From positions 67,073,652 through 67,137,651 of the forward strand of contig NC_079496.1 in assembly GCF_030052815.1 (NCBI RefSeq): DNA of 64,000 nt, written 5' to 3'. Origin of the DNA: Hevea brasiliensis (lineage: Eukaryota > Streptophyta > Magnoliopsida > Malpighiales > Euphorbiaceae). Positions within the stretch are counted from its first letter, which is position 1, and the number at the start of each line of letters is the position of its first letter. The position numbers were made by a program, and so were the translations under genes. Below, piece by piece: positions 1 to 10,658 of the stretch. The notes below the pieces were generated by a model. It was not told the origin of the DNA. It did not search any database and worked only from the letters and a program-made list of their open reading frames with translations.

Positions 1-1
1 G

Positions 2-2542
2 TTGAAGGGAGCAGGAGTATTTTCTAAAATTGATCTCAGATCAGGGTATCATCAGTTGAGGGTGAAGGATGTAGATGTGCCAAAGACTGCATTCAGGACC
101 CGATATGGGCATTATGAGTTCCTAGTGATGCCCTTTGGTCTAACAAATGCACCTGCGGCATTTATGGACCTTATGAACCGTATCTTCCATCCATACCTAG
201 ATTGGTTCGTAGTGGTCTTTATTGATGATATTTTGGTGTATTCCAAGACCAGGGAAGAACATGATGAGCATTTGAGGATTGTTCTGCAAAACCTGAGAGA
301 AAAGAAGTTGTATGCTAAGTTGTCCAAGTGTGACTTCTGGTTGAATGAGATTGCATTCCTTAGACACATAGTGTCAGCTGATGGGATTAGAGTGGATCCC
401 AAGAAAATAGAAGCAGTGATGGAATGGAAGCCTCCCAGAAATACAACTGAGGTTAGAAGCTTCTTGGGGCTAGCTGGGTATTACAGAAGATTTGTGAAGG
501 GATTTTCCTTAATAGCTGCTCCAATGACCAAGTTGTTACACAAAAATGTTAGATTTGACTGGAACGACAAGTGTCAGACCAGTTTTGAGAAGTTGAAAGC
601 TATGTTGACTGAGGCACCAGTATTAACACAGCCAATGTCGGGAAAGGACTTTGTGGTCTACAGTGATGCCTCTCATAATGGGTTAGGGTGTGTATTATTG
701 CAAGTGGGGAAGGTGATCGCTTATGCTTCCAGGCAGCTAAGGCCATATGAACAGAATTACCCTACCCATGATCTAGAGCTTGTAGCAATTATCTTCGCAC
801 CGAAGATATGGAGGCACTACTTATATGGTGAAAAGTGCTACATTTACACAGACCACAAAAGCCTAAAATACTTGCCAACCCAGAAGGAGCTCAACCTTAG
901 ATAGAGACGATGGATTGAGTTCCTGAAGGACTATGATTGTGTAATTGACTACCATCCTGGGAAAGCAAATGTAATTGCAGATGCTTTGAGTAGAAAATCC
1001 ATCACAGCTTTGAGATCATTGAATGCCTGTCTATCCTTGGCTCGAGATGGAGCTATTTTGGCTGAGTTACAAGTGAGGCCAAACCTGCTACAGCAGATTT
1101 TAGATGGGTAGAAGGTAGATGAGAAGCTAAGGGCTATTATGAGAAAAATCCTAAAAGGCAAAGAAACTGACTATGAGGTGAAAGCAGATGGGTGTTTCTA
1201 CTACAAGGGAAGAGTATGTGTACCAGATAATGAGGAATTGAAAGCCAGTATTCTGAAAAAGGCACATGCCAGTGTTTATGCTATGCACCCAGGTAGTACA
1301 AAGATGTATCATAATCTAAAGCCTCAGTATTGGTGGCCTGGTATGAAGAAGGACATAGTTGACTATGTGACTAAATGCTTGACATGTCAGCAAGTCAAGG
1401 CAGAACATCAAGTTCCATCAGGTTTGCTACAGCCTATACGCATACCTGAATGGAAATGGGATCGGGTCACCATGGATTTTGTAAGTGGTCTACCTCTCAC
1501 CCAGAAGAAACATGATGCAGTATGGGTGATAGTGGATAGATTGACAAAGTCAGCACACTTTCTGCCAGTTAGGACTGACTACTCACTGGAGAAGTTAGCA
1601 GAATTGTATATTAGTGAGATAGGTAGACTGCATGGAATTCCACTTTCCATCATATCTGATCGAGACCCAAGGTTTACATCGAGATTTTGGAAGAAGTTGC
1701 ATGAGTCCTTGGGTACACAACTCCACTTCAGCACAGCTTTCCATCCTCAGACGGATGGGCAATCAGAAAGAGTAATCTAGGTCCTTGAGGATATGCTGAG
1801 GAGTTGTGTCATTGAGTTCGAGGGAAGTTGGGATAGATACCTCCCACTGGCATAATTTGCATACAACAATAGCTACCAAGCTAGTATCCAAATGGCCCCG
1901 TATGAAGCACTGTATGGGAGAAAATGTAGAACTCCAGTGTGCTGGACTGAATTGGGTGAAGACAAACTGGTAGGCCCAGACTTGGTGAAACAGACTGAAG
2001 ATAAGGTAAAACTAATCAAAGCCAATCTGAAGGTTGCCTCAGACAGACAGAAATCCTATGCCGACTTGAAGAGAAAAGAAATAGAATATGCGGTTGGCGA
2101 CAAAGTGTTCCTCAAGGTGTCACCGTGGAAGAAGGAACTGAGGTTTGGAAGAAAAGGTAAGTTAAGCCCTAGGTTCATTGGCCCATATGAAGTCATTGAA
2201 CGTGTGGGTCCAGTGGCCTATAGGCTAGCTTTACCACCAAAGCTGGACAAGATCCATAATGTGTTCCACGTGTCTATGCTAAGAAGATACCGCTCAGATC
2301 CTTCACATGTCATCTCCAGGGAAGAAATTGAAGTACAACCGGATTTGACATATGAAGAAGAACCCATACGGATTCTAGCTCAGGAAGTGAAAGAGTTGAG
2401 AAATAAGCAGATTCCATTGGGGAAAGTGCTTTGGAGGCACCACAACACCGAGGAGGCAACTTGGGAAAGTGAAGAGACGATGAGGCAACAATTCCCTCAA
2501 CTGTTTGCATCAGGTAAATTTCGAGGACGAAATTTAAATTAG
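2..2542 (+). pseudogene. T1-a pol remnant: RT, RNase H, integrase, chromodomain
   Basis: One frame runs through the whole interval without a frameshift but with four in-frame stops: 902-904, 1109-1111, 1778-1780 and 1853-1855. RT shows [21 protein letters not shown] and the catalytic motif [11 protein letters not shown]. RNase H has [10 protein letters not shown] and [10 protein letters not shown]. Integrase has the HPGSTKMY and CLTCQQVK zinc-binding parts, then the DDE residues in TMDFV, SDRDPRF and DGQSERV. The last 60 or so residues, ending near FPQLF, are a chromodomain (VLWRHH, EEATWE). The stops at 902 and 1778 stand where relatives have CAG. The 5' part (gag, protease, start of RT) is outside the window. 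No functional polyprotein can be made from this copy. Confidence 0.92.
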
Positions 2543-2552
2543 AGGGGAAGAG
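2541..2552 (+). other. T1-a polypurine tract
   Basis: AGAGGGGAAGAG lies one base before the 3' LTR start at 2554. In LTR retrotransposons this position primes plus-strand DNA synthesis. The same place in T1-b holds AGAGGATAAAAG (36572-36583). Confidence 0.75.
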
Positions 2553-2553
2553 T

Positions 2554-5500
2554 TGTAACACCCTCCCTGTAGCAACTCCGTACATTCTATTGTCCCGGTG
2601 ACCAGTGTCGGTCTGGACAGCTAGAACGTCCGGAAAAATATTTAAACTAAAGTGAGGAACCATAATTAACTCAAATATTAATAAGAAAAATTTAGGAAAA
2701 ATTTTAGAAATAAAATACAACTAAGTTAATTGAGCCGGTACCCAAGCAATGGGCAACCTAGTGGGGAGTTGCGGTTCTCGCAACTAGGAGCCTTAGACCC
2801 AGGGGAAAAATCATAAAATAATTTTTGGGACTCCAGAGAAGGGTCATTGAGGTTCCTATGGTATTAGAATGCCAAGAAAATACATAGAAAATTTTTCAAT
2901 CGGTACAGACAATTTTGACCCGTTAAGCCAAATGGAGGGCATTTTAGTCATTTCGCCTTCAGAGGCGATTTTTGGCCGACTTGTCCAGTTAAGTAAATAA
3001 TTATTATGATCTAAAATATGAATAAATATTGCTAAAAATTAAATTAAAAATGAATAGAAAAGAAAGAAAAAGAAAATGACTTAAATCCCTAATTATGACA
3101 TCATTATGATGTCATTTAAATGCCCTCCTCCACTATGATATCACCATTCAACAACACAATTAAAATTCTTTAAAAAGGGAAAAATGAAAAATTAAGAAAC
3201 CAATTTCTGGTTTCTTCTTCTTCATCTAGCCGTGACCCTCTCTTCCATCTCCCTCCATAAAAATTTTCTTTCATCACTTCCATTTCCCATGAATTCTCAC
3301 TACTAAACCCTAGACATCTTTCATTAAAACTTGTCTATACCTCTTGGGAAAGTGTTTGGCAGCCTAGAAAAAGAAAGAAAGTGAAGTTCAAGCTTGGGAA
3401 AATTCTGCTCAAAAAGGTTAGTGCTTATTTATGCATATATCTCTCTTATTCCATGTTAGGGACTTAAAATGAGTATGAAAGTGTAAATTAAATGAAATAA
3501 AACTTATGTGTATGTACACCATGGAATTCGGCAGCCCTAAGGAAGGGATAAGGTTGATTTTTTTGATGGGCTTAGAATGGACTAGAGATGATGTTTAAAG
3601 TATATATATATATGGATAATGAATTAGTGTGTTTAACTAAGGTATGTTGTGTGAATTTGAAATGGGGAATTAGGGTTTTGGAGAGAAACTTGGACTTTGC
3701 TTATTTAATGGTGAATGAATATTCTAATGGTCAATTAGTGACCATTTGAGGTAAGTTGACCATAATTTGGAGTGAATTATAGCATGACAAACTGATTTTG
3801 TATGCTGCCTAGTGAGAGCAGCAGGTGTGGCTGTGAGTCCAGCCTGTTTGGACAGCCATAACTTTGGCTGTGTAGGTTCAATTGGTTTTTGGCCAATTGG
3901 ACATGAAACTAGACACATAATGACACAACTTTGGTGAAGAAACTATGCCCATAAGACCAAACCAAGTGTACCAAAAACTTGCCCCAATCCGGGTGTCCTG
4001 CAACCAGTTTCTGCAGAATGACCAAATGATCAGTGATTGTTCATTTGGCCATAACTCATTGTAGAATGGCCCAATTGACCTGAAATTTTTACAGAAACAA
4101 GCTGAGATATAGTCCAAAAACTTTCATGAAGAAACCTACCCCAAATTATGACCAGAACCTATTCAACAAGAGAGTGGAAGTTATCACATCGTGACCGTAG
4201 ATATGGTCAGTTCTGAAATTTTTCAATCCGGCCAGTTGTGGTTTCTGGAAAATAACTTGAGCTACAAAACTCCAAATGGAGTGATTCAAAAAAAGAAATT
4301 CAATTAGACTAAATAAGGAACAACTTTCATGTTTATCATTTTCCCAAATTCCCACTGTAATAGCAACTAATGGAACAGTAAATTTTGGATATAAAAACTG
4401 AAAATTCTGCTCCATAAATTTTAAGCTTAGAAATGATATTGTTAACCAATACCAAAAAATTTTGAATACAAAATGTGGTATGTTGGGAGTGTTAAAACCA
4501 ATGTACCTATTTTCTATGCAAAAGTCAATATTTTTGTTGACTAATGAAGGGAATACTAACACCAAAACTTGAAATTCAAATATTGAAAGATTCAAAAGTG
4601 TCAAATGCCCTAGTATACCTAACAAGATTGGTTTGGATAGTTTGGCATGCCAATAGGGTTCAGTTAGCAGTACTGCACATGGCATTATGCCATTCTTTGA
4701 TTTCATGGCTTTTAGCCATTCTGACCTTGTATTGAGATTTGGCCTGTGCCTGATGTCATTACAGCTTATTAGCTATTCTGTTGCACACCGGGAGATACAT
4801 ATGTGACGATGGTGTGACGGCTCGAGGTACTTGATACCCAGTACCAGTTTACCCATTTATCCAGTCCAGTCATCCAATATAGGTTACTTGGGCAACCAAA
4901 AATGAAAGTGGATAAATTTTACGAAATAATGAATATAACAAGTACAAAATAAGCAAGACTACAAATACTCATTGAAAATTTAATTGCAATAAGACATCAA
5001 TACATTCACTGCATATTTAATTTTCTGTTATTTCTTTTTATTTTACTGTTGGCACCACTAAGCATTATTGCTTAGCACGTTGCTTTTGCCATGCGTAGGT
5101 TCTGGAGATACTGACCGAGAGCCCAGTAGACCACAGACTGGGTGAGACCTCTTGCAGCTCTGCATAGTGTCCGTGTCACCTCACTGTCATCAGTGCATTG
5201 GTAGGACACTAGGTTTTATTTTGATATTTTGTAATTAACCTTTATTTTCTCATATGTAATTGAAACTTATGTAATGTATTTTGGTATTAATGTAAATAGT
5301 AGATATTGTGTTTGTGAATGAAAAAGTGAATATTGATTTATGACTTTTATATGATTATCATATGAGATGAATGATTGAGAAATGGAAATGTTGTTGAAAA
5401 AAATATTGAGATTTTGTTGATGAAATGAAGTTGGGATTGTTGGAAATGATTATTGGAAGTGTTTTTAACAGGTTCCGAAGAACTGTTTTCTCCATTTTTA

Positions 5501-6092
5501 GCCGGTACTCTGTCGGATTTTCTATAAAATTTTCGGAACCTCAAATAAATTATAATTTCAATAAATGGCTTAAATGAATTATATTTCACAAGTTATATTC
5601 AAAACTATGATAAAAATTAATTAAGGAAGAATAAAAATGATTAAGATAAAATAGAGTGTTCCGGTACACCGTGTGACATATCTTACTCGGATATACTGTA
5701 GACGGGTAAGGGGTGTCAAAACTTTTATATGAATTTCATATGAAATGAATGAATGAGAATGGGAGTATATATGAGAAATATTGGGATTTTGTTGATGAAA
5801 TGAAGTTTGGGAATGATTGAAAATTTTGGAAGTGCTTTTCACAGGTTCCGAAGAACTGTTTTATCCATTTTTAGCCGGCACTCTGCCAGATTTTCTATAA
5901 AATTTGCGGAACCTCAAATATATTATAATTTCAATAAATGACTTAAATGAATTATATGTCACAAATTGTACTTCATAACTATGAAAAAAATAAATTAGGA
6001 AGAATAAAAATGATTGAATTAAATAGGGTGTTCGGGTACATTGCGTGGCATATCTTGCTCAGCTACACTATAGACGGGCAAGGGGTGTCACA
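2554..6092 (+). repeat. T1-a 3' LTR, with a duplicated terminal segment
   Basis: It starts TGTAACACCCTCCC and ends GGGTGTCACA. It matches both T1-b LTRs along its length but is 3539 bp against their 3159 bp. The excess is explained by a second copy of the terminal segment: 5340-5719 repeats as 5720-6092. No protein-coding potential is seen. It holds the conserved hairpins at 2767-2785 and 5058-5075. Confidence 0.9.
5340..6092 (+). repeat. Tandem duplication of the LTR 3' end (two units of about 375 bp)
   Basis: Both units begin near ACTTTTATATGA, contain the GTTCCGAAGAACTGTTTT box, and end in a CGGGTAAGGGGTGTCA-type terminus (5719 and 6092). T1-b LTRs have one unit only. The two units differ at scattered sites, so the duplication is not very recent. 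Confidence 0.85.
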
Positions 6093-8400
6093 AAGTACCT
6101 TGGGCCGTCACACCATCGGTCACAATGTGTCTCCTGGTGTGCAACAAAACAGCTAACAAACTGTAATAAATATTAGGCATAAGGTCAAGTATCACAATAG
6201 TATCAGAATGGCTAAAAGCCATAAAATCATAGAATGGCCAATCAAGCCATAAATCACAGAATGACATGATGCCATATGTAGTACTACTATCAGAACCCTA
6301 TTGGCATGCCAACCTATCCAAACCAATCTTACTAGGTCTACTAGGGCATATTACAAAGCTCTTAATTGAATATTTGTGTTTAATATGTAAGGTTACTATT
6401 CATTTTACTATTTGAGTCAAACTATTGACTTTCTCATACATAATAGTTACATGAGTTCTAACCACATGAAATTACCACATTTTGGTTCACAAAAGTGTTG
6501 GCATTGGTTGCCAATCAATACTTAAAACCAATAGGAAATAAATCAAAAATTTTAGTTTTGGCTACTAGGGTTCACTGTTCCATTAGGCAATACTACAATG
6601 CGAATTTTTCCAAATGTTATTAATCAAAGTTGTTCCTTTATGTGTCTTCTATAATTCCCTTTTTGAATCATTCCATTTGGAGTTTTCTAGCTCAAGATAT
6701 GCTATTTTTAACAAGGCTGGCCGAATTGGTATCTACCCAGAATTTCTGGGCAGAATCCCATTCTGCCAACTTGGTGTCCTAATTTTTGGTGGGCAATTTC
6801 ATTAGGCTCTGGTCAGAATTTGAAGTTGTATTCTTCATAAAAGTTATCCTAAATTTTCTAAGCTTTCCATTGATATAATTTCAAGTCAATTGGACTTTTC
6901 TACACTGAGTTATGACTAAATGAGCAAACACTGTTTATTTGGTCATTTTGCCCAGGGCAGAATGTGTGTTACCTGGCTTAGGTCAATTTTTAGGTTATTC
7001 TATTGTGGTTTTCTGGGCAAGATTTCTTCATTAAAGTTGTGGCATTATATGTCTAGTTTCATGTAAAATTGGCCTTGTACCAATTGAACCTACTCCACTC
7101 AAGTTATAGCTGCCCAAACCTGCTAGACTCGCACCCAGCCCTGCAGGTCACACTAGGCAGCATACCTAACTTCAATTTCAATGGCACAAATCACTTCAAT
7201 TCCTAATCAAACACAGCCAAATGGTCACTAATTGACCATTAGAACTTCTATTCACCAACACATGAGCAAAACCCAAATTTTTTCCCTAAAACCTAACTCT
7301 AAAAATTCTAATTCTTCAAACAACATACAATCAATGGATCAATTCATCAAATTCATGTTCATTTGCATCCATCTACAACTATAATTCAATTGAATCATTG
7401 AAACCCTAATGTACCCTAAGGCTGATAAAAAATGAAGGAAATCAATCATGCAAAATTTGTTTAATTTCTCTCAAATTCACACTCAATTCATACTCCTAAT
7501 GATGCATACACAAAGTTTAAAGAATTAATTAACACTAACCTCACTTATGTGACACCCAAGCTTGCCAAGACTTCTTAATTTCTTCTTCCTTTTTGCTGCC
7601 TCAAGTTGCTACAAGTACAAGAGTCAAGTTTAATGAAGAGAGGAAGGGGTTTTATGGTGAAATGAAATGGGAAATGAAGCTTAGGTGAAGCTCTAATGGT
7701 GGAAGGGAGTGAGAGAGAATTGGTTGGGCTATGGGAGGAAGAAGAGTACAAATTTTCTTTTCAATTTTTTGTCCATCTAACTCTTCTAATTGGTTTTATA
7801 AATATGTGTCACAATGTGATTGGGTGGAGGCATTTTAATGACCTCATAATGATGTCATAAGTCCCATTTAACTCATTTTTCTTTCCTTTTCTTTTCTACT
7901 CATTTTCAATTAAATTTTTAGCAATATTTATCCATATTTTATGTCATATAAATTATTTATTTAACTGGACAAGTTGGCCAAAAATCATCTCTGAAGACAA
8001 AATGATCAAAATGCCCTTCGTTTTGCTTAACATACTAAAATTGTCTATATTAATCTAAAAATTTTTCTAAGCATTTTCTTGGCATTCTAATGCCATTAAA
8101 ACCTTAATGACTCTTCTCTAGAGTCCCAAAAATTATTTCACTGATTTTCCCCCGGGTTTAGGGCTACTAGCTGTGAAGACATCAATTTCTCGTTAGGTCG
8201 CCCATCGATAGGGCACCGACTCATTTAACTTAGTTGTATTTTATCTCTAAAATTTTTTCTTGATTTTTCTTACCATTATTTAAGTTATTTATGACTCCTC
8301 ACTCTAGTCTAAATATTGTTCCAGACGTTCTAGCTGTCCAGAGTGATACTGGTCACCAAAACAGTAGAATATACAGTAAGGCTAAAATAAGGATGTTACA
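6093..8400 (-). repeat. Antisense T1 LTR, 5' 2.3 kb (target of T1-a)
   Basis: Read on the minus strand, this begins TGTAACATCC (8400 backwards) and follows the T1 LTR to GAGGTACTT-like sequence at 6093, where T1-a interrupts it. About 850 bp of the 3' end of this LTR should lie beyond the left end of the inserted T1-a, outside the window. It is itself inserted in the copia integrase region: copia coding sequence resumes at 8401 with codons for PYEIWHGK. The likely TSD is CCTTA (8401-8405); its partner is not visible. Whether it is a solo LTR or the end of a full element cannot be told. Confidence 0.85.
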
Positions 8401-10418
8401 CCTTATGAGATATGGCATGGAAAAAAAATCAAGTATTAAGCATGTTAAGATTTGGGATTATCCAGCTTACATTAAAAAGCTGAAGACTGATAAATTGAAA
8501 ACCAAATCAGAAAGAGGTCAATTTGTTAGGTATCCAAAAGAAAGTTTTGGATATTATTTTTATTTGCCTACATCACAAAAGGTTGTGGCAAGTAAAGATG
8601 TCATATTTCTTGAACAATAATTTATTCAAAAAGGTGGCAAAGGAAGGCAAATAGAGTTAGAATTAGAGAATTCTGACCAACCAACAAATCAGATGGATAT
8701 AGATCCATCTAGTCAACCTATGCCTATTGATGAAACATCTACAGTAATTCCTCGCAGATCAACCAGGATATCTCATCCACCAGAGAGATATGGTTTTCTT
8801 CATGCAGATGAACAAGAGTTGTTTGCTCATGAAGAAATAGATCATGGAGATGATCCTTTTACCTATAAAGAAGCTATATCAGATATAGACTCTTCTAAAT
8901 GGATAGAAGCTATGAAATCTGAAATTGATTCCATGCATAAGAACCAAGTTTGGGATCTTGTTGACCCACTTGAGGGTATTGTACCTATAGAAAATAAATG
9001 GGTCTTCAAGAAGAATATTGGTTCTGATGGAAAGGTAGAGACCTATAAGGCAAGGTTAGTGGCGAAAGGGTTTCGCCAAAGGTAAGGAATCGACTATGAC
9101 GAGACTTTCTCGCCTGTTCCATGCTTAAATCAATTAGGATTTTATTAGCAATAGCTGCATATTATGATTATGAGATTTGGCAGATGGATGTCAAAACAAC
9201 TTTTCTCAATGGAAACATTAATGAAAATATTTTCATGGAACAACCTAAGGGTTTTGAATCCCAGGATAGTTATAAGTTGTGCAAGCTAAAATGATCCATT
9301 TATGGTTGAAACAAGCTTCGAGGAGTTGGAACATCCATTTTGATGAAGCCATTAAGTCATTTGGTTTTATCAAAAATGTGGATGAATCAAGTGTATATAA
9401 GAAGGTTAGTGAAAGTGCTGTCACTTTCCTTGTCTTATATGTAGATAATATTTTATTGATAGGCAATGATATAGGTATGTTAACAACTGTCAAGGTATGG
9501 TTGTCAAATACATTCTTCATGAAAGATTTAGGGGAAGCAACCTATATTCTTGGAATTGGCATCTATAGAGATAGAGCGACAAGAATAATTGGTTTATCCC
9601 AAAGTTTATACTTGGAAAAGGTGTTAAAGAGGTTTAACATGCTTGATTCTAAGAGAGGATTATTACCAGTAAGACATGGTATCCATCTTTCTAAGGAAAT
9701 GTCTCCAAAGACACCTGAAGAAAGAGACAAGATGGCCTGAATTCCATATGCCTCGGCTATTGGAAGTTTGATGTATGCAATGTTGTGTACTAGGCCGAAT
9801 ATTGCGTATTCTATTAGTTTCACTAGCAGGTTTCAATCCAATCTAGTTTTGGAATACTAGATAGCTATCAAGAATATCCTTAAGTACTTGAGAAGAACTA
9901 AGGATTTATTCTTGATTTATGGAGGTGGTGACTTGCAATAGGATAGTTATACTGATTCTGATTTTCAATCAAATATCGATGATAAAAAGTCTACCTCTAG
10001 TTTTGTGTTCATTTCTAATGGAGGTGCAGTCAGTTAGAATAGTTCCAAACAGAGTACGACTACTGATTCCACTACAGAGGCTGAGTACATTACTGAATCA
10101 GATGCTGCAAAAGAGGCTGTTTGGATAAAGAAGTTCTTGACAGAACTTGTAGTAGTTCCTTCCATTGAGTCAGCAGTTCCTTTTTACTGTGACAATAATG
10201 GAGCAGTCATACAGGCTAAGGAACCCCGGTCTCACCAGAAATCCAAACACATAGAAAGGCGTTATCACATTATCAGAGAGATAGTTGGGCGAGGCGATGT
10301 AGCCATTCAGAAAATAGCATCAGCCAAAAATCCAGTTGATCCATTCATAAAGCCTATGTCGCAAACACAGTTAGATCGACATCTTGAGAAAATGGGTCTA
10401 AGATATTATAATGAATGA
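8401..10418 (+). pseudogene. Copia pol remnant: integrase end, RT, RNase H
   Basis: The order integrase, then RT, is the Ty1/copia order. Visible landmarks are PYEIWHGK (integrase C-terminal part), WIEAMKSEIDSMHKNQVW, KWVFKKN and KARLVAKGF (RT start), QMDVK, YGLKQASRSW, LVLYVDNILLIGND (RT active site), KDLGEATYILGI, ASAIGSLMYA, then RNase H with STTEAEY, FYCDNNGA and SKHIERRYHIIREIV. The last frame stops at 10416-10418. The frame shifts in an A-run near 8420-8427 and again between 9085 and 9279. Stops fall at 8618, 9083, 9738, 9858, 9939 and 10035 (approximate). The active-site motif reads YVDN rather than YVDD, losing a catalytic aspartate. The copy is dead. Confidence 0.9.
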
Positions 10419-10429
10419 CTTTAGTACTA

Positions 10430-10438
10430 GTGGGAGAT
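10430..10438 (+). other. Copia polypurine tract
   Basis: GTGGGAGAT sits directly before the LTR start TGTTAG at 10439, the usual place and sequence for copia plus-strand priming in this group. Confidence 0.7.
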
Positions 10439-10658
10439 TGTTAGTGGTATGCCCTAGAGCATATCATTTTGCATGTATCTTATACATATTTTATTAATAA
10501 AAAGTCAATTTCACTTTTCCGTTTACATAATTTATTTATGTGTAATTGAAAAGGTCCATTGATATTTTGTTAGAAATTCTATTCTTAAGTTGTTAAGAAT
10601 ATCAGTGACAGTATTTTTAGTATAAAGTATCATAAATTGGTTCACAATCGAGGATACT
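10439..10658 (+). repeat. Copia 3' LTR, part 1
   Basis: It starts TGTTAGTGGTATGCCC after the polypurine tract. It ends at the T1-b insertion site in ATACT (10654-10658), which is repeated at 39744-39748 on the far side of T1-b. No coding content. Confidence 0.85.

Larger units (their letters stand above)
1..6092 (+). mobile_element. T1-a: 3' half of a Ty3/gypsy Tekay-type element
   Basis: The window opens inside reverse transcriptase of an LTR retrotransposon. RT, RNase H, integrase and a C-terminal chromodomain follow in order, then a polypurine stretch and a 3' LTR starting TGTAACACC and ending GGGTGTCACA. Domain order and chromodomain place it with plant chromoviruses; the long LTR and the QLRNK-like chromodomain fit the Tekay/Del clade (inference from family knowledge). 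It is inserted in an antisense LTR of its own family, which resumes at 6093. The expected TSD is AAGTA (6093-6097), but its partner lies outside the window. It closely resembles T1-b (10659-39743). Confidence 0.9.

Noticed and set aside
2..904. 300-codon frame as a virus-derived (caulimovirus-like) RT
   Set aside because: It continues into integrase and a chromodomain and is followed by an LTR; caulimovirids have neither integrase nor LTRs.
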